NCBI GenBank assembly: GCA_002367355.1
Contig: DFBQ01000173.1
Coordinates: 1 to 6,204 of the forward strand
Origin: Deltaproteobacteria bacterium UBA3076
Lineage (GTDB): Bacteria; Desulfobacterota; Dissulfuribacteria; Dissulfuribacterales; UBA3076
Length of the DNA: 6,204 nucleotides
Reading direction: 5' to 3'
How positions within the stretch are numbered: position 1 is the stretch's first letter; every line of letters starts with the position of its first letter. Below, one piece after another: positions 1 through 6,134 of this stretch. The notes under the pieces were generated by a model that saw only the letters and a program-made list of their open reading frames with translations, was not told where the DNA came from and made no database searches. The position numbers were made by a program, and so were the translations under genes.

Positions 1-657
1 CAGGACTCTAGGGTCATTGGTTCCGATAGCATCCACGCCCATATCAACATAAGGCTTCAAGAGATCCTGGTCATCAATATTCCATATAAACACCTTGAGG
101 CCTTTCTTGTGGGCTATTTTAACAAATTCCCTATCTACAAAAGAGTATTTCATCACCAGTGCGTCTGCAGATGCTTGGGTGGCAATACATGCGTCCACAG
201 GAGATCCCACAAGCAGCACGCCTGTTTTGATGCGGCTGTCCATCTCTTTTACAGTCTTTACGAGCCTGTGCCAAAATGAGATTACACAGGCTTTATCGAA
301 TAAGTTGTTCCGTATTATGAGATCGACAACCGACCTTTCCGTCCCCTCTTCCTTCAACTCAATGACCAGCATCACCCGCCTGTCAATCAAGTCGATGACT
401 TCCTGAAGCGTGGGTATTGTTTCACCTTTGCCAGCATCCAGCCTCTTGATTTCCTGCACGGTATAACTGCTGACTGGGCCTGTTCCATTTGTGGTCCGGT
501 CCACGGACGCATCATGTATCACAACCAGTTCTTTGTCTTTACTGAGGTGGACGTCGATCTCGACTGCATCCACCCCAATATCCATGGCCCGCTCAATGGA
601 GAGTAAGGTATTCTCCGGCTCCAGGGCCGCGGCTCCTCGATGTCCCATGATCATCAT
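1..657 (-). CDS. Glycerophosphodiester phosphodiesterase (GDPD family), C-terminus cut by window edge
   Basis: The enzyme hydrolyses glycerophosphodiesters left from phospholipid breakdown to glycerol-3-phosphate plus an alcohol. The visible 219 codons show the GDPD TIM-barrel signature in order: GHRG with His6 and Arg7, the PENT motif at 14-17, metal ligands Glu33 and Asp35 in VEIDV, the second catalytic His48 in VIHD, DRTTNGTG at 53-60, Glu100 and Lys102 in IELK, and near the edge a GVDAIGTNDP segment typical of the last barrel strand. There is no signal peptide, so it resembles cytoplasmic UgpQ more than periplasmic GlpQ. UgpQ-type proteins are about 240 residues, so only some 10-30 residues are missing. 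The start at 657 is preceded by AGGGG (667-671) nine bases upstream and by an in-frame TAG at 670-672, so no longer start is possible. Met2 and Met4 are alternative starts. The gene is divergent from the formate dehydrogenase gene. Family call is secure; exact substrate is not. Confidence 0.95.
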   Translation of the reverse strand, partial: MMIMGHRGAAALEPENTLLSIERAMDIGVDAVEIDVHLSKDKELVVIHDASVDRTTNGTGPVSSYTVQEIKRLDAGKGETIPTLQEVIDLIDRRVMLVIELKEEGTERSVVDLIIRNNLFDKACVISFWHRLVKTVKEMDSRIKTGVLLVGSPVDACIATQASADALVMKYSFVDREFVKIAHKKGLKVFIWNIDDQDLLKPYVDMGVDAIGTNDPRVL

Positions 658-768
658 TTTGAATATCCCCTAACCCGGATAAACCGGAACAGTGCCTTGA
701 CCTGTTTAGTAAGATTGAATACAGTTTGTTTCTTAAGGATGGTCAGATGTTGGATGACATTATCCCAA

Positions 769-774
769 ATTATA
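769..774 (-). promoter_or_regulatory. Possible -10 box for the phosphodiesterase gene
   Basis: On the minus strand this is a perfect TATAAT. No good TTGACA-like hexamer lies 16-18 bases upstream, and a start from here would leave a leader of about 105 bases. It could be a chance match in an AT-rich gap. Confidence 0.2.
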
Positions 775-782
775 CACCTTGA

Positions 783-811
783 TTAATTCATGCGACAGAT
801 TTTACTACAAT
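783..811 (+). promoter_or_regulatory. Possible sigma70-type promoter for the formate dehydrogenase gene
   Basis: TTAATT (783-788, three of six consensus bases) is followed after 17 bases by TACAAT (806-811, five of six). Transcription would begin near 818, leaving only about 10-12 bases before the ATG. That fits the absence of a Shine-Dalgarno sequence there. The -35 match is weak, so this is a candidate only. Confidence 0.25.
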
Positions 812-829
812 ACCTAAATCTGAATCAAA

Positions 830-3800
830 ATGAAAGACGCCGGACATACTGCTGAGCAGATACCAGTATCTCTTACTATTGACGGACAGAGCATTGTTGC
901 TCCTCCAGGCGCAACCGTGCTTGAGGCAGCCGCCAATGCCGGGATTAATATTCCACATCTCTGCCACCTGCCTGGGGCTGAGGACTCGAAGCGGCCCTGT
1001 CTCCTATGTCTGGTGGACGTGAATGGCGAGAGGTCCCGCGCCTGCCGGACGCAGGTTGCAGAAGGGATGGTGGTGGTGACCACTACTCCGGAGCTAAAAG
1101 CCCACAGGAAAGAACGTCTCCAGCAATTGGCATCTTACCACTATGGCGACTGCAAGGCCCCGTGCAACCTTACCTGTCCAGGCGGGATCAATGTACAGGG
1201 ATATGTGAATTTTATTGCCATGGGCGAATATGGAGCGGCCCTTCGACTGATAAAGGAAAAAAATCCCTTGCCCGGCATCGTCTGCCGGGTCTGCCCCCGT
1301 TTTTGTGAGACCCGCTGCCGCAGGGTGCTGGTGGACGAGTCTATAGCCATCAACCACCTGAAGCGCTTTGTGGTGGATTATGCAAAAGGTCGGGATCCGG
1401 TCCCCGAGGCCCTGGCACCTGCCACAGGCCACAATGTCGCCATTATCGGCGGCGGCCCTTCCGGGCTTTCTGCAGCTTACTATCTTCGCAAGCAGGGTCA
1501 TGCAGTCACCCTTTTTGAGGCTGAAGAAGAGCTGGGCGGCCTTGTGCGCTATGCAATTCCCAACTTCAAGCTGCCTAAAAAAGACCTGGACCACGAGATC
1601 ATGTCTATCATTAATATGGGCGTCCATGTCAGGACCGGCAGGCGCTGGGGCAGGGATTTTTCCCTGCAGGATTTGCGGGATCAGGGATTCGAAGCAATTT
1701 TTATAGCAACCGGCATGGCCAGGCAGAGGTCCCTCAACATAGAAGGTGGCGAACTGGCCAGGGATGGGCTTAAATTTTTGCGTGAGATTAAGGCTGGCAA
1801 GACACCGGATTTGGGCAACAAGGTGTTGATCATTGGCGGGAGCAAAATCGCCATCGAGGCGGCCCGCTGTGCAAGACGGCTGGGGGCCAGGGATGTAATG
1901 GTGATCTATCCCAGGTCCAGGGTGGAGATGCCTGCCCAGGAGAGGAATGTTAAAGAAGCTGAGAACGAGGGGGTCCAATTCTTCCTGATGGCTATGCCTG
2001 TGGGCCTCTCCCGCCAGGAAGACCGGCTGCAAATGGAAATGGCAAGGACTGTCTTAGGTGAACCTGATGAAAAAGGGATCAGGCATCCTGTGGTCATGGA
2101 GGCGTCCCGGCTTATGTGGAACGGCGATACAGTCATAGCAGCGCTTGGCCAGGAGGGGGATGACTCTTTTAAGGATTTTGGCGAAATTGAGGCCAGGCTC
2201 AATCTTACTCCACGCAAGATCATTAAGGTCAGTCCCACCACAATGAGGACTAACGTAAAGGGTATCTTTGCCGGTGGCGAAGTGGCTACCGGGGCCCGTT
2301 CCGTCATACAGGCAGTGGACTCGGGCCGCAGGGCCGCAGAAGCAATCCACCTGGAGCTCACGGGCATGCCGGTGGCTCGTCCGGCAGACGGCCGGTTGAA
2401 CTTCTCAAAAGGAAAACGTTTTGAGAATGTTGATATGCGAAATTTCGACGGTTACTCCATCCGAATGCGTGAAAGCATGCCGGTTCGTCCTCCGGAGCGG
2501 CGCATCGGTGATTTTGACGAGGTGGAGCTGGGATTCACCGAAGAGATGGCCTTACGTGAGGCAAAGCGGTGTCTGCAATGCGGATGTCCGGGCCTTTCCA
2601 AATGCACATACCGTGAGATGTGCAGAGACCATAAGGTTGATGCCTCAAAATCGCCCGATCGCCTCATTGCGCCTGTCAATACAGTCCATCATTTTATTAC
2701 TGCTGATCCCAACAGATGCGTAATATGTCATCGGTGTGAACGAAGCTGTGAGTTCGATGCCCTTGAGCTGAATTATAAGGAAGATAACGGCAAAATAAGC
2801 GACATTATAATCAATCTTAATGATAATTGCGTTTCCTGCGGGGCCTGTGTCGACTCCTGCCCCACTGGCGCCCTTACAAAAAAATCGCTGACTGTGCCAT
2901 TGCTGCCCGGGGAGGCTGAAACCGTCCGCAGCGTCTGTACTTACTGTGGAACCGGATGCAATATCGATCTGCATGTCAAACAGGATGTGCTGCTTGAGGT
3001 AAAGGCCGATCCCGGTCAGCCGCCGAATAACGGGGACCTGTGTGTCAAGGGTCGGTTTGGTTTTGATTTTTACCGCCATCAGGAACGTCTTGCCCATCCC
3101 CTGATCCGTGAAAACAGGGAGGAACCCTTCCGGCAGGCCGCATGGGAGGAGGTCCTTGATTTTGCAGCCAGGGGCTTTGGACGCATCATGGAACGGCACG
3201 GTCCTGATGCACTGGGCGTTCTTTCCTCTTCCCGGTGCGAAAATGAAGTAAACTATGTGCTTCAGAAACTTTCCAGAGTTGTCTTTAAGACCAATAACGT
3301 GGATAATTGCGCCAGGGTCTGCCACGCGCCTTCTGTGAGCGGATTGAGGATTGCCCTGGGCAACGGAGCCGCCACCAATTCCCTTGCAGATATCGAAGGG
3401 GCTGAGATATTGCTGATCTGCGGTTCTAACACCAGTGAGGCACATCCTGTAGTAGGCATGAAGGTCCGGCGGGCCCTGAAAAACGGTGCCAAGTTGATCG
3501 TCATAGATCCCCGGCGCACGGAAATGGCGGCATTGGCCCATATCTGGCTGCGGCTTGTCCCCGGTACCAATGTCCTGCTTCTAAACTCCGTCCTACATGT
3601 CATTCTGGCCGAGGGGCTGGAAAACAAGGACTTCATCAAGGCACGGACCGAAGGGCTGGATGCCTTGCGTGAACACATAAAAGACTATTCACCAAAGGCC
3701 ATGCAGGCCCGGACAGGAGTTTCCCTTGAACTCGTGGAGGCCGCTGCACGCCTGTATTCTGATACTGATAAGGGAATGATTCTCTATGGCCTGGGGGTCA

Positions 3801-4948
3801 CTGAGCACCGGAACGGCACTCAAGGGGTTATGGCCCTTGCCAACCTGGCCCTTGCTACCGGCAACATCGGTAGACCCAATGCGGGTATCTGCCCTTTGCG
3901 GGGCCAGAACAATGTCCAGGGCTCCTGCGACATGGGGGCGCTTCCCTATGTCTATCCGGGTTACCAGGACGTATCGGACAACAGAGTCAGGGAACGGTTA
4001 AGGCAGGCCTGGGGAGTGGAACTGCCTGCTAATCCCGGCCTTACCGAGCCGGAGATGTATGAAGCGGCCCGGCATGGAAAATTCAAAGGACTGTACTGTG
4101 TGGGCTATGATCCGGTGCAGACCCAGGGGAATACCGGCGCTGTGCGCCAGGCCTTTGAGGCCATGGATCTGGTAGTGGTCCAGGATATTTTCCTGACTGA
4201 GTCTGCAAAAATGGCCCATGTAGTGTTCCCGGCTGCATGCTTTTACGAAAAGGACGGCACCTTTACCAATGCCGAACGGCGGGTGCGCCGTATCCGCAAG
4301 GCAGTGTCACCGCCGGGTATGGCGCTGCCGGACTGGGAGATAGCCTGCCGTCTGGCCGGGGCAATGGGATACCATATGGCCTATGATGGCCCGGCCGGGA
4401 TCATGGAGGAAGTTGCCCGCTGTACCCCGGTTATGGGCGGCATACACTATGACCGGCTGAATGGCGAAGGGCTCGTCTGGCCATGCCCGGACAGGGACCA
4501 TCCCGGCTCCCCTATTCTTCATCGTGACACCTTTACCAGGGGCAAGGGACGGTTTTCAGTACTGCCGAATGTAGAGACCCTGGAGACGCCGGACGAAGAA
4601 TACCCTTTTATATTGATAACAGGTCGCCGCCTGGTCCATTACAACAATAGTTCCATGACACTGCGCTGTGAAGGACTGCGCTGGCTGGCACCGGAGGAAG
4701 AAGTAGAGATCCATCCGGACGACGCCTCACTCGCAGGTATTGTAAATGGTGAAATGGTAATTGTACGCTCAAGACGCGGCGAGCTCGCAGTGCGGGCCAA
4801 GGTAACCGAGCGCAGCCGGCCCGGCTCAGTCTTTATGGCCTTTCATTTCCCGGAGACGCCTACAAATCTGTTGACCAGCCCGGGAGTTGACGAAATCGCA
4901 CAGACACCGGAGTATAAGGTTTGCGCAGTTGCAATATCACATAAATGA
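830..4948 (+). CDS. fdhA: Single-chain formate:NAD(P) oxidoreductase: [2Fe-2S] + GltD-like flavin domain + ferredoxin + FdhA fusion
   Basis: Predicted to interconvert formate and CO2 with electrons to or from NAD(P)H. Domains: NuoG-type [2Fe-2S] (Cys45, 57, 60, 72); GltD/DPD-type Fe-S domain (Cys108, 112, 116, 152, 155, 159, 163); FAD Rossmann fold at 203-230 (GGGPSG); nucleotide fold at 332-364; FAD-closing GIFAGGE at 478-484; Cys linker (581, 584, 586, 592, 598); two-[4Fe-4S] ferredoxin (Cys630, 633, 636, 640; 667, 670, 673, 677); FdhA from about 700. FdhA has [4Fe-4S] ligands Cys703, 706, 710, 738, Lys740, active-site Cys831-His832 (RVCHAP, where E. coli FdhF has Sec140-His141), Arg1024 in RGQNNVQG matching FdhF Arg333, and the dinucleotide-binding C-terminal domain at about 1257-1370. 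No twin-arginine signal is present, so it is cytoplasmic. The ATG follows an in-frame TGA (821-823) and lacks a Shine-Dalgarno. Domain calls are firm; direction, NAD versus NADP and Mo versus W are inferred. Confidence 0.93.
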   Translation: MKDAGHTAEQIPVSLTIDGQSIVAPPGATVLEAAANAGINIPHLCHLPGAEDSKRPCLLCLVDVNGERSRACRTQVAEGMVVVTTTPELKAHRKERLQQLASYHYGDCKAPCNLTCPGGINVQGYVNFIAMGEYGAALRLIKEKNPLPGIVCRVCPRFCETRCRRVLVDESIAINHLKRFVVDYAKGRDPVPEALAPATGHNVAIIGGGPSGLSAAYYLRKQGHAVTLFEAEEELGGLVRYAIPNFKLPKKDLDHEIMSIINMGVHVRTGRRWGRDFSLQDLRDQGFEAIFIATGMARQRSLNIEGGELARDGLKFLREIKAGKTPDLGNKVLIIGGSKIAIEAARCARRLGARDVMVIYPRSRVEMPAQERNVKEAENEGVQFFLMAMPVGLSRQEDRLQMEMARTVLGEPDEKGIRHPVVMEASRLMWNGDTVIAALGQEGDDSFKDFGEIEARLNLTPRKIIKVSPTTMRTNVKGIFAGGEVATGARSVIQAVDSGRRAAEAIHLELTGMPVARPADGRLNFSKGKRFENVDMRNFDGYSIRMRESMPVRPPERRIGDFDEVELGFTEEMALREAKRCLQCGCPGLSKCTYREMCRDHKVDASKSPDRLIAPVNTVHHFITADPNRCVICHRCERSCEFDALELNYKEDNGKISDIIINLNDNCVSCGACVDSCPTGALTKKSLTVPLLPGEAETVRSVCTYCGTGCNIDLHVKQDVLLEVKADPGQPPNNGDLCVKGRFGFDFYRHQERLAHPLIRENREEPFRQAAWEEVLDFAARGFGRIMERHGPDALGVLSSSRCENEVNYVLQKLSRVVFKTNNVDNCARVCHAPSVSGLRIALGNGAATNSLADIEGAEILLICGSNTSEAHPVVGMKVRRALKNGAKLIVIDPRRTEMAALAHIWLRLVPGTNVLLLNSVLHVILAEGLENKDFIKARTEGLDALREHIKDYSPKAMQARTGVSLELVEAAARLYSDTDKGMILYGLGVTEHRNGTQGVMALANLALATGNIGRPNAGICPLRGQNNVQGSCDMGALPYVYPGYQDVSDNRVRERLRQAWGVELPANPGLTEPEMYEAARHGKFKGLYCVGYDPVQTQGNTGAVRQAFEAMDLVVVQDIFLTESAKMAHVVFPAACFYEKDGTFTNAERRVRRIRKAVSPPGMALPDWEIACRLAGAMGYHMAYDGPAGIMEEVARCTPVMGGIHYDRLNGEGLVWPCPDRDHPGSPILHRDTFTRGKGRFSVLPNVETLETPDEEYPFILITGRRLVHYNNSSMTLRCEGLRWLAPEEEVEIHPDDASLAGIVNGEMVIVRSRRGELAVRAKVTERSRPGSVFMAFHFPETPTNLLTSPGVDEIAQTPEYKVCAVAISHK

Positions 4949-5176
4949 TTGAGCTATTAGCCTTTAGCGGTTAGCTATTAGCTTAATGATTACAGGATGT
5001 TTTACTATTACAAACTTAGTATTAGCTGTTAGCAGTTAATTTACTGCTGTTTTCCAAATAGGTTACTAATACCTAAAAGCTAAATGCTAATAGCTGTTCA
5101 TCAAGGATTACCACACTAATCCGTGATAAACCATTTTTCAAAGCTAAATGCTAATGGCTAACAGCTAATCGCTCAA
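4949..5176. repeat. Inverted-repeat element of TTAGC heptamers, MITE-like, 228 bp
   Basis: The ends form a 36-base imperfect inverted repeat, 4949-4984 against 5141-5176, with 29 of 36 positions matching and tips TTGAGC and GCTCAA. The arms are strings of seven-base units: TATTAGC, CTTTAGC, GGTTAGC, TATTAGC (4955-4982) on the left, and GCTAAAT, GCTAATG, GCTAACA, GCTAATC (5143-5170) on the right. An inner pair repeats the pattern: TATTAGC, TGTTAGC (5020-5033) facing GCTAAAT, GCTAATA (5079-5092). A 16-base exact direct repeat links 5076-5091 and 5140-5155. There is no open reading frame inside and no clear target-site duplication. It starts one base after the formate dehydrogenase stop codon and fills most of the gap to the CBS-ACT gene. 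It may be a non-autonomous mobile element, or a structured spacer acting on mRNA ends. I do not recognise a named family. Confidence 0.7.
5097..5130. repeat. Hairpin inside the heptamer element
   Basis: GGATTA (5105-5110) and TAATCC (5117-5122) pair perfectly around a six-base loop CCACAC. The stem extends through ATCA/TGAT (5100-5103 with 5124-5127) and GTT... no further than TT/AA (5097-5098 with 5129-5130), with mismatches A5104-G5123 and C5099-A5128. It lies between the inner and outer right-hand heptamer blocks and does not itself use the heptamer. There is no T-run directly after it, so it is not a typical intrinsic terminator. Confidence 0.45.
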
Positions 5177-5205
5177 CATAGGTACACGTCGTCTATCTGA
5201 CGTTT

Positions 5206-5236
5206 TATAAAAACTGATTCAGGATTTATCAGGAGA
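5206..5236 (+). promoter_or_regulatory. Ribosome binding site and possible -10 box for the CBS-ACT gene
   Basis: AGGAGA at 5231-5236 is a strong Shine-Dalgarno; AGGAG ends eight bases before the ATG at 5244 and fixes that start. TATAAA at 5206-5211, just outside the repeat element, could be a -10 box, but no convincing -35 hexamer lies at the right distance. The ribosome binding site is secure and the promoter is weak. Confidence 0.45.
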
Positions 5237-5243
5237 ACAAGAC

Positions 5244-5927
5244 ATGCTCGTTAAGCAATGGATGGCCACTGAGCCAATAGTCATAGATGAAGATATTTCA
5301 ATAATGAAGGCCTGCCAGCTCATGAAGGAGCATAGTATCAGGCGAATACCCGTTGTTAAACAAGATCGCATAGTGGGGATTGTCAGCGACAGAGACATAA
5401 AGGATGCAGCTCCTTCAAAGACCGCGTCCATGGATGATCATGAGCTTTATTACCTGCTCTCTGAAACAAAGATCAAAGATATAATGACGCCCCATCCTCT
5501 GACTCTCAGGAAAAACGATTCCGTTGAAAAGGCCGCGGTGATAATGCTGGAGAACCGGATCTCAGGCCTGCCGGTCGTGAATGATAAGGATCAGGTAGTA
5601 GGCATGATCACCCAGACTGATATCTTCAAGGTCATGGTCAGTATAACCGGGATATATCGCAGCCCCATACAGTTAGCCTTTGACATTGAGGACCATCCCG
5701 GCTCCCTCAACAAGCTAGTTAACATAATTCGCTCCCACGAAGCGAGATTGGCAAGTGTCCTTACCTGCCAGGAGCATGTATCTTCCGGGAGGAGAGAGGT
5801 CTATGTACGGATCAGGGATATATCCGACAAGAAGCTTGAGACCTTGGTAGAGGAACTGAAGGAGAAATTCAATATCTTATATGTCATTCGTGAAGATATC
5901 AGCGAAATCCCCAAGAAGGTAAGGTAA
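5244..5927 (+). CDS. CBS-CBS-ACT domain protein (AcuB-like), probable ligand-sensing regulator
   Basis: A 227-residue soluble protein with two CBS domains followed by an ACT domain. CBS1 spans about residues 1-57 and carries GIVSDRDI (45-52). CBS2 spans about 74-132 and carries GMITQTDI (120-127). The S/T-x-x-D pattern in each (Ser48-Asp51, Thr123-Asp126) is the usual ribose/phosphate contact in CBS pairs that bind AMP, ATP or related nucleotides. The ACT domain begins near 141, with DIEDHPGSLNKL at 147-158 matching the ligand-binding turn of amino-acid-sensing ACT domains. There is no catalytic, DNA-binding or membrane segment, so it probably acts by binding a ligand and a partner protein. 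Such proteins are often annotated as AcuB-like, but a role in acetoin use is not supported here. It lies downstream of the formate dehydrogenase on the same strand, 295 bases away, with its own ribosome binding site. Domain identity is secure; ligand and partner are unknown. Confidence 0.93.
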   Translation: MLVKQWMATEPIVIDEDISIMKACQLMKEHSIRRIPVVKQDRIVGIVSDRDIKDAAPSKTASMDDHELYYLLSETKIKDIMTPHPLTLRKNDSVEKAAVIMLENRISGLPVVNDKDQVVGMITQTDIFKVMVSITGIYRSPIQLAFDIEDHPGSLNKLVNIIRSHEARLASVLTCQEHVSSGRREVYVRIRDISDKKLETLVEELKEKFNILYVIREDISEIPKKVR

Positions 5928-5978
5928 TGAAGGTTGGGGATTGAGAAACGCTGGGAAACATCTATCTAGTGCTTGAAC

Positions 5979-6003
5979 GAAAACCATCCAAATTACAGTT
6001 TTC
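5979..6003. repeat. Small inverted repeat GAAAAC / GTTTTC
   Basis: GAAAAC (5979-5984) and GTTTTC (5998-6003) form a six-base-pair stem with a 13-base loop. It sits between the end of the CBS-ACT gene and the gene debris on the minus strand, next to the point where the toxin-like reading frame stops resembling its family. It may be the remains of a small repeat element or chance. Confidence 0.25.
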
Positions 6004-6008
6004 CTGTC

Positions 6009-6035
6009 AAGGTTGGCATCGACAACAATCTTCAA
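6009..6035 (-). pseudogene. Possible 5' remnant of a PIN-domain (VapC-like) toxin gene
   Basis: Reading leftward from a TTG at 6035 gives MKIVVDANL if TTG initiates. This is the usual first strand of PIN-domain ribonuclease toxins, with the first catalytic Asp in VVDAN. AAGGA (6045-6049) lies nine bases upstream, a good Shine-Dalgarno, and the start is six bases after the stop of an antitoxin-like frame, the standard toxin-antitoxin spacing. After nine residues the match ends: the frame stays open and runs antisense into the CBS-ACT gene, but nothing resembles the rest of a PIN domain. The gene appears truncated. Nine residues are short evidence, so this is tentative. Confidence 0.3.
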
Positions 6036-6041
6036 AACAAC

Positions 6042-6134
6042 TCATCCTTCACGACGTTCGAGTTGTTTGGCTGCAAGCGTTGCTTCCGCCAGAATATCGT
6101 CCAGCTTCTTTGAGTCTTCTCCCGCTGGTTGACC
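6042..6134 (-). pseudogene. Possible antitoxin C-terminal remnant
   Basis: A 30-codon stretch read leftward is charged and helical in character (KKLDDILAEATLAAKQLER at its core) and ends at TGA 6042-6044, directly before the PIN-toxin-like start. That position and composition suit the C-terminal tail of a toxin-antitoxin antitoxin. An in-frame TAA lies at 6135-6137, and no upstream frame continues convincingly to the window edge, so the gene is broken by a stop or frameshift, or the stretch is not a gene. I do not recognise a specific antitoxin family. Confidence 0.25.

Noticed and set aside
95..673. Plus-strand open frames at 95-406 and 491-673
   Set aside because: They are antisense to the phosphodiesterase, whose catalytic motifs are clear on the minus strand.
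1094..2032. Long minus-strand open frame of 312 codons inside the formate dehydrogenase gene
   Set aside because: It is antisense to conserved Fe-S and FAD motifs, has no recognisable domain, and is explained by codon bias of the real gene.
3320..3322. Selenocysteine at the active site
   Set aside because: The codon is TGC, not TGA.
2645..3541. Minus-strand open frame of 298 codons antisense to the ferredoxin and FdhA part
   Set aside because: No family features; the plus strand carries conserved cysteine ligands and the active site throughout.
5031..5052. AGCAGT/ACTGCT hairpin followed by GTTTT as a terminator for the formate dehydrogenase gene
   Set aside because: The stem is only six AT-containing pairs, the T-run is short, and it is part of the heptamer repeat pattern.
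4949..5176. CRISPR array
   Set aside because: The repeats are seven-base units in opposed orientation without unique spacers of 30-40 bases.
4940..5180. CATA at 4940-4943 and 5177-5180 as a target-site duplication of the repeat element
   Set aside because: The left copy is six bases away from the inverted-repeat tip while the right copy touches it, so the two do not bracket the element symmetrically.
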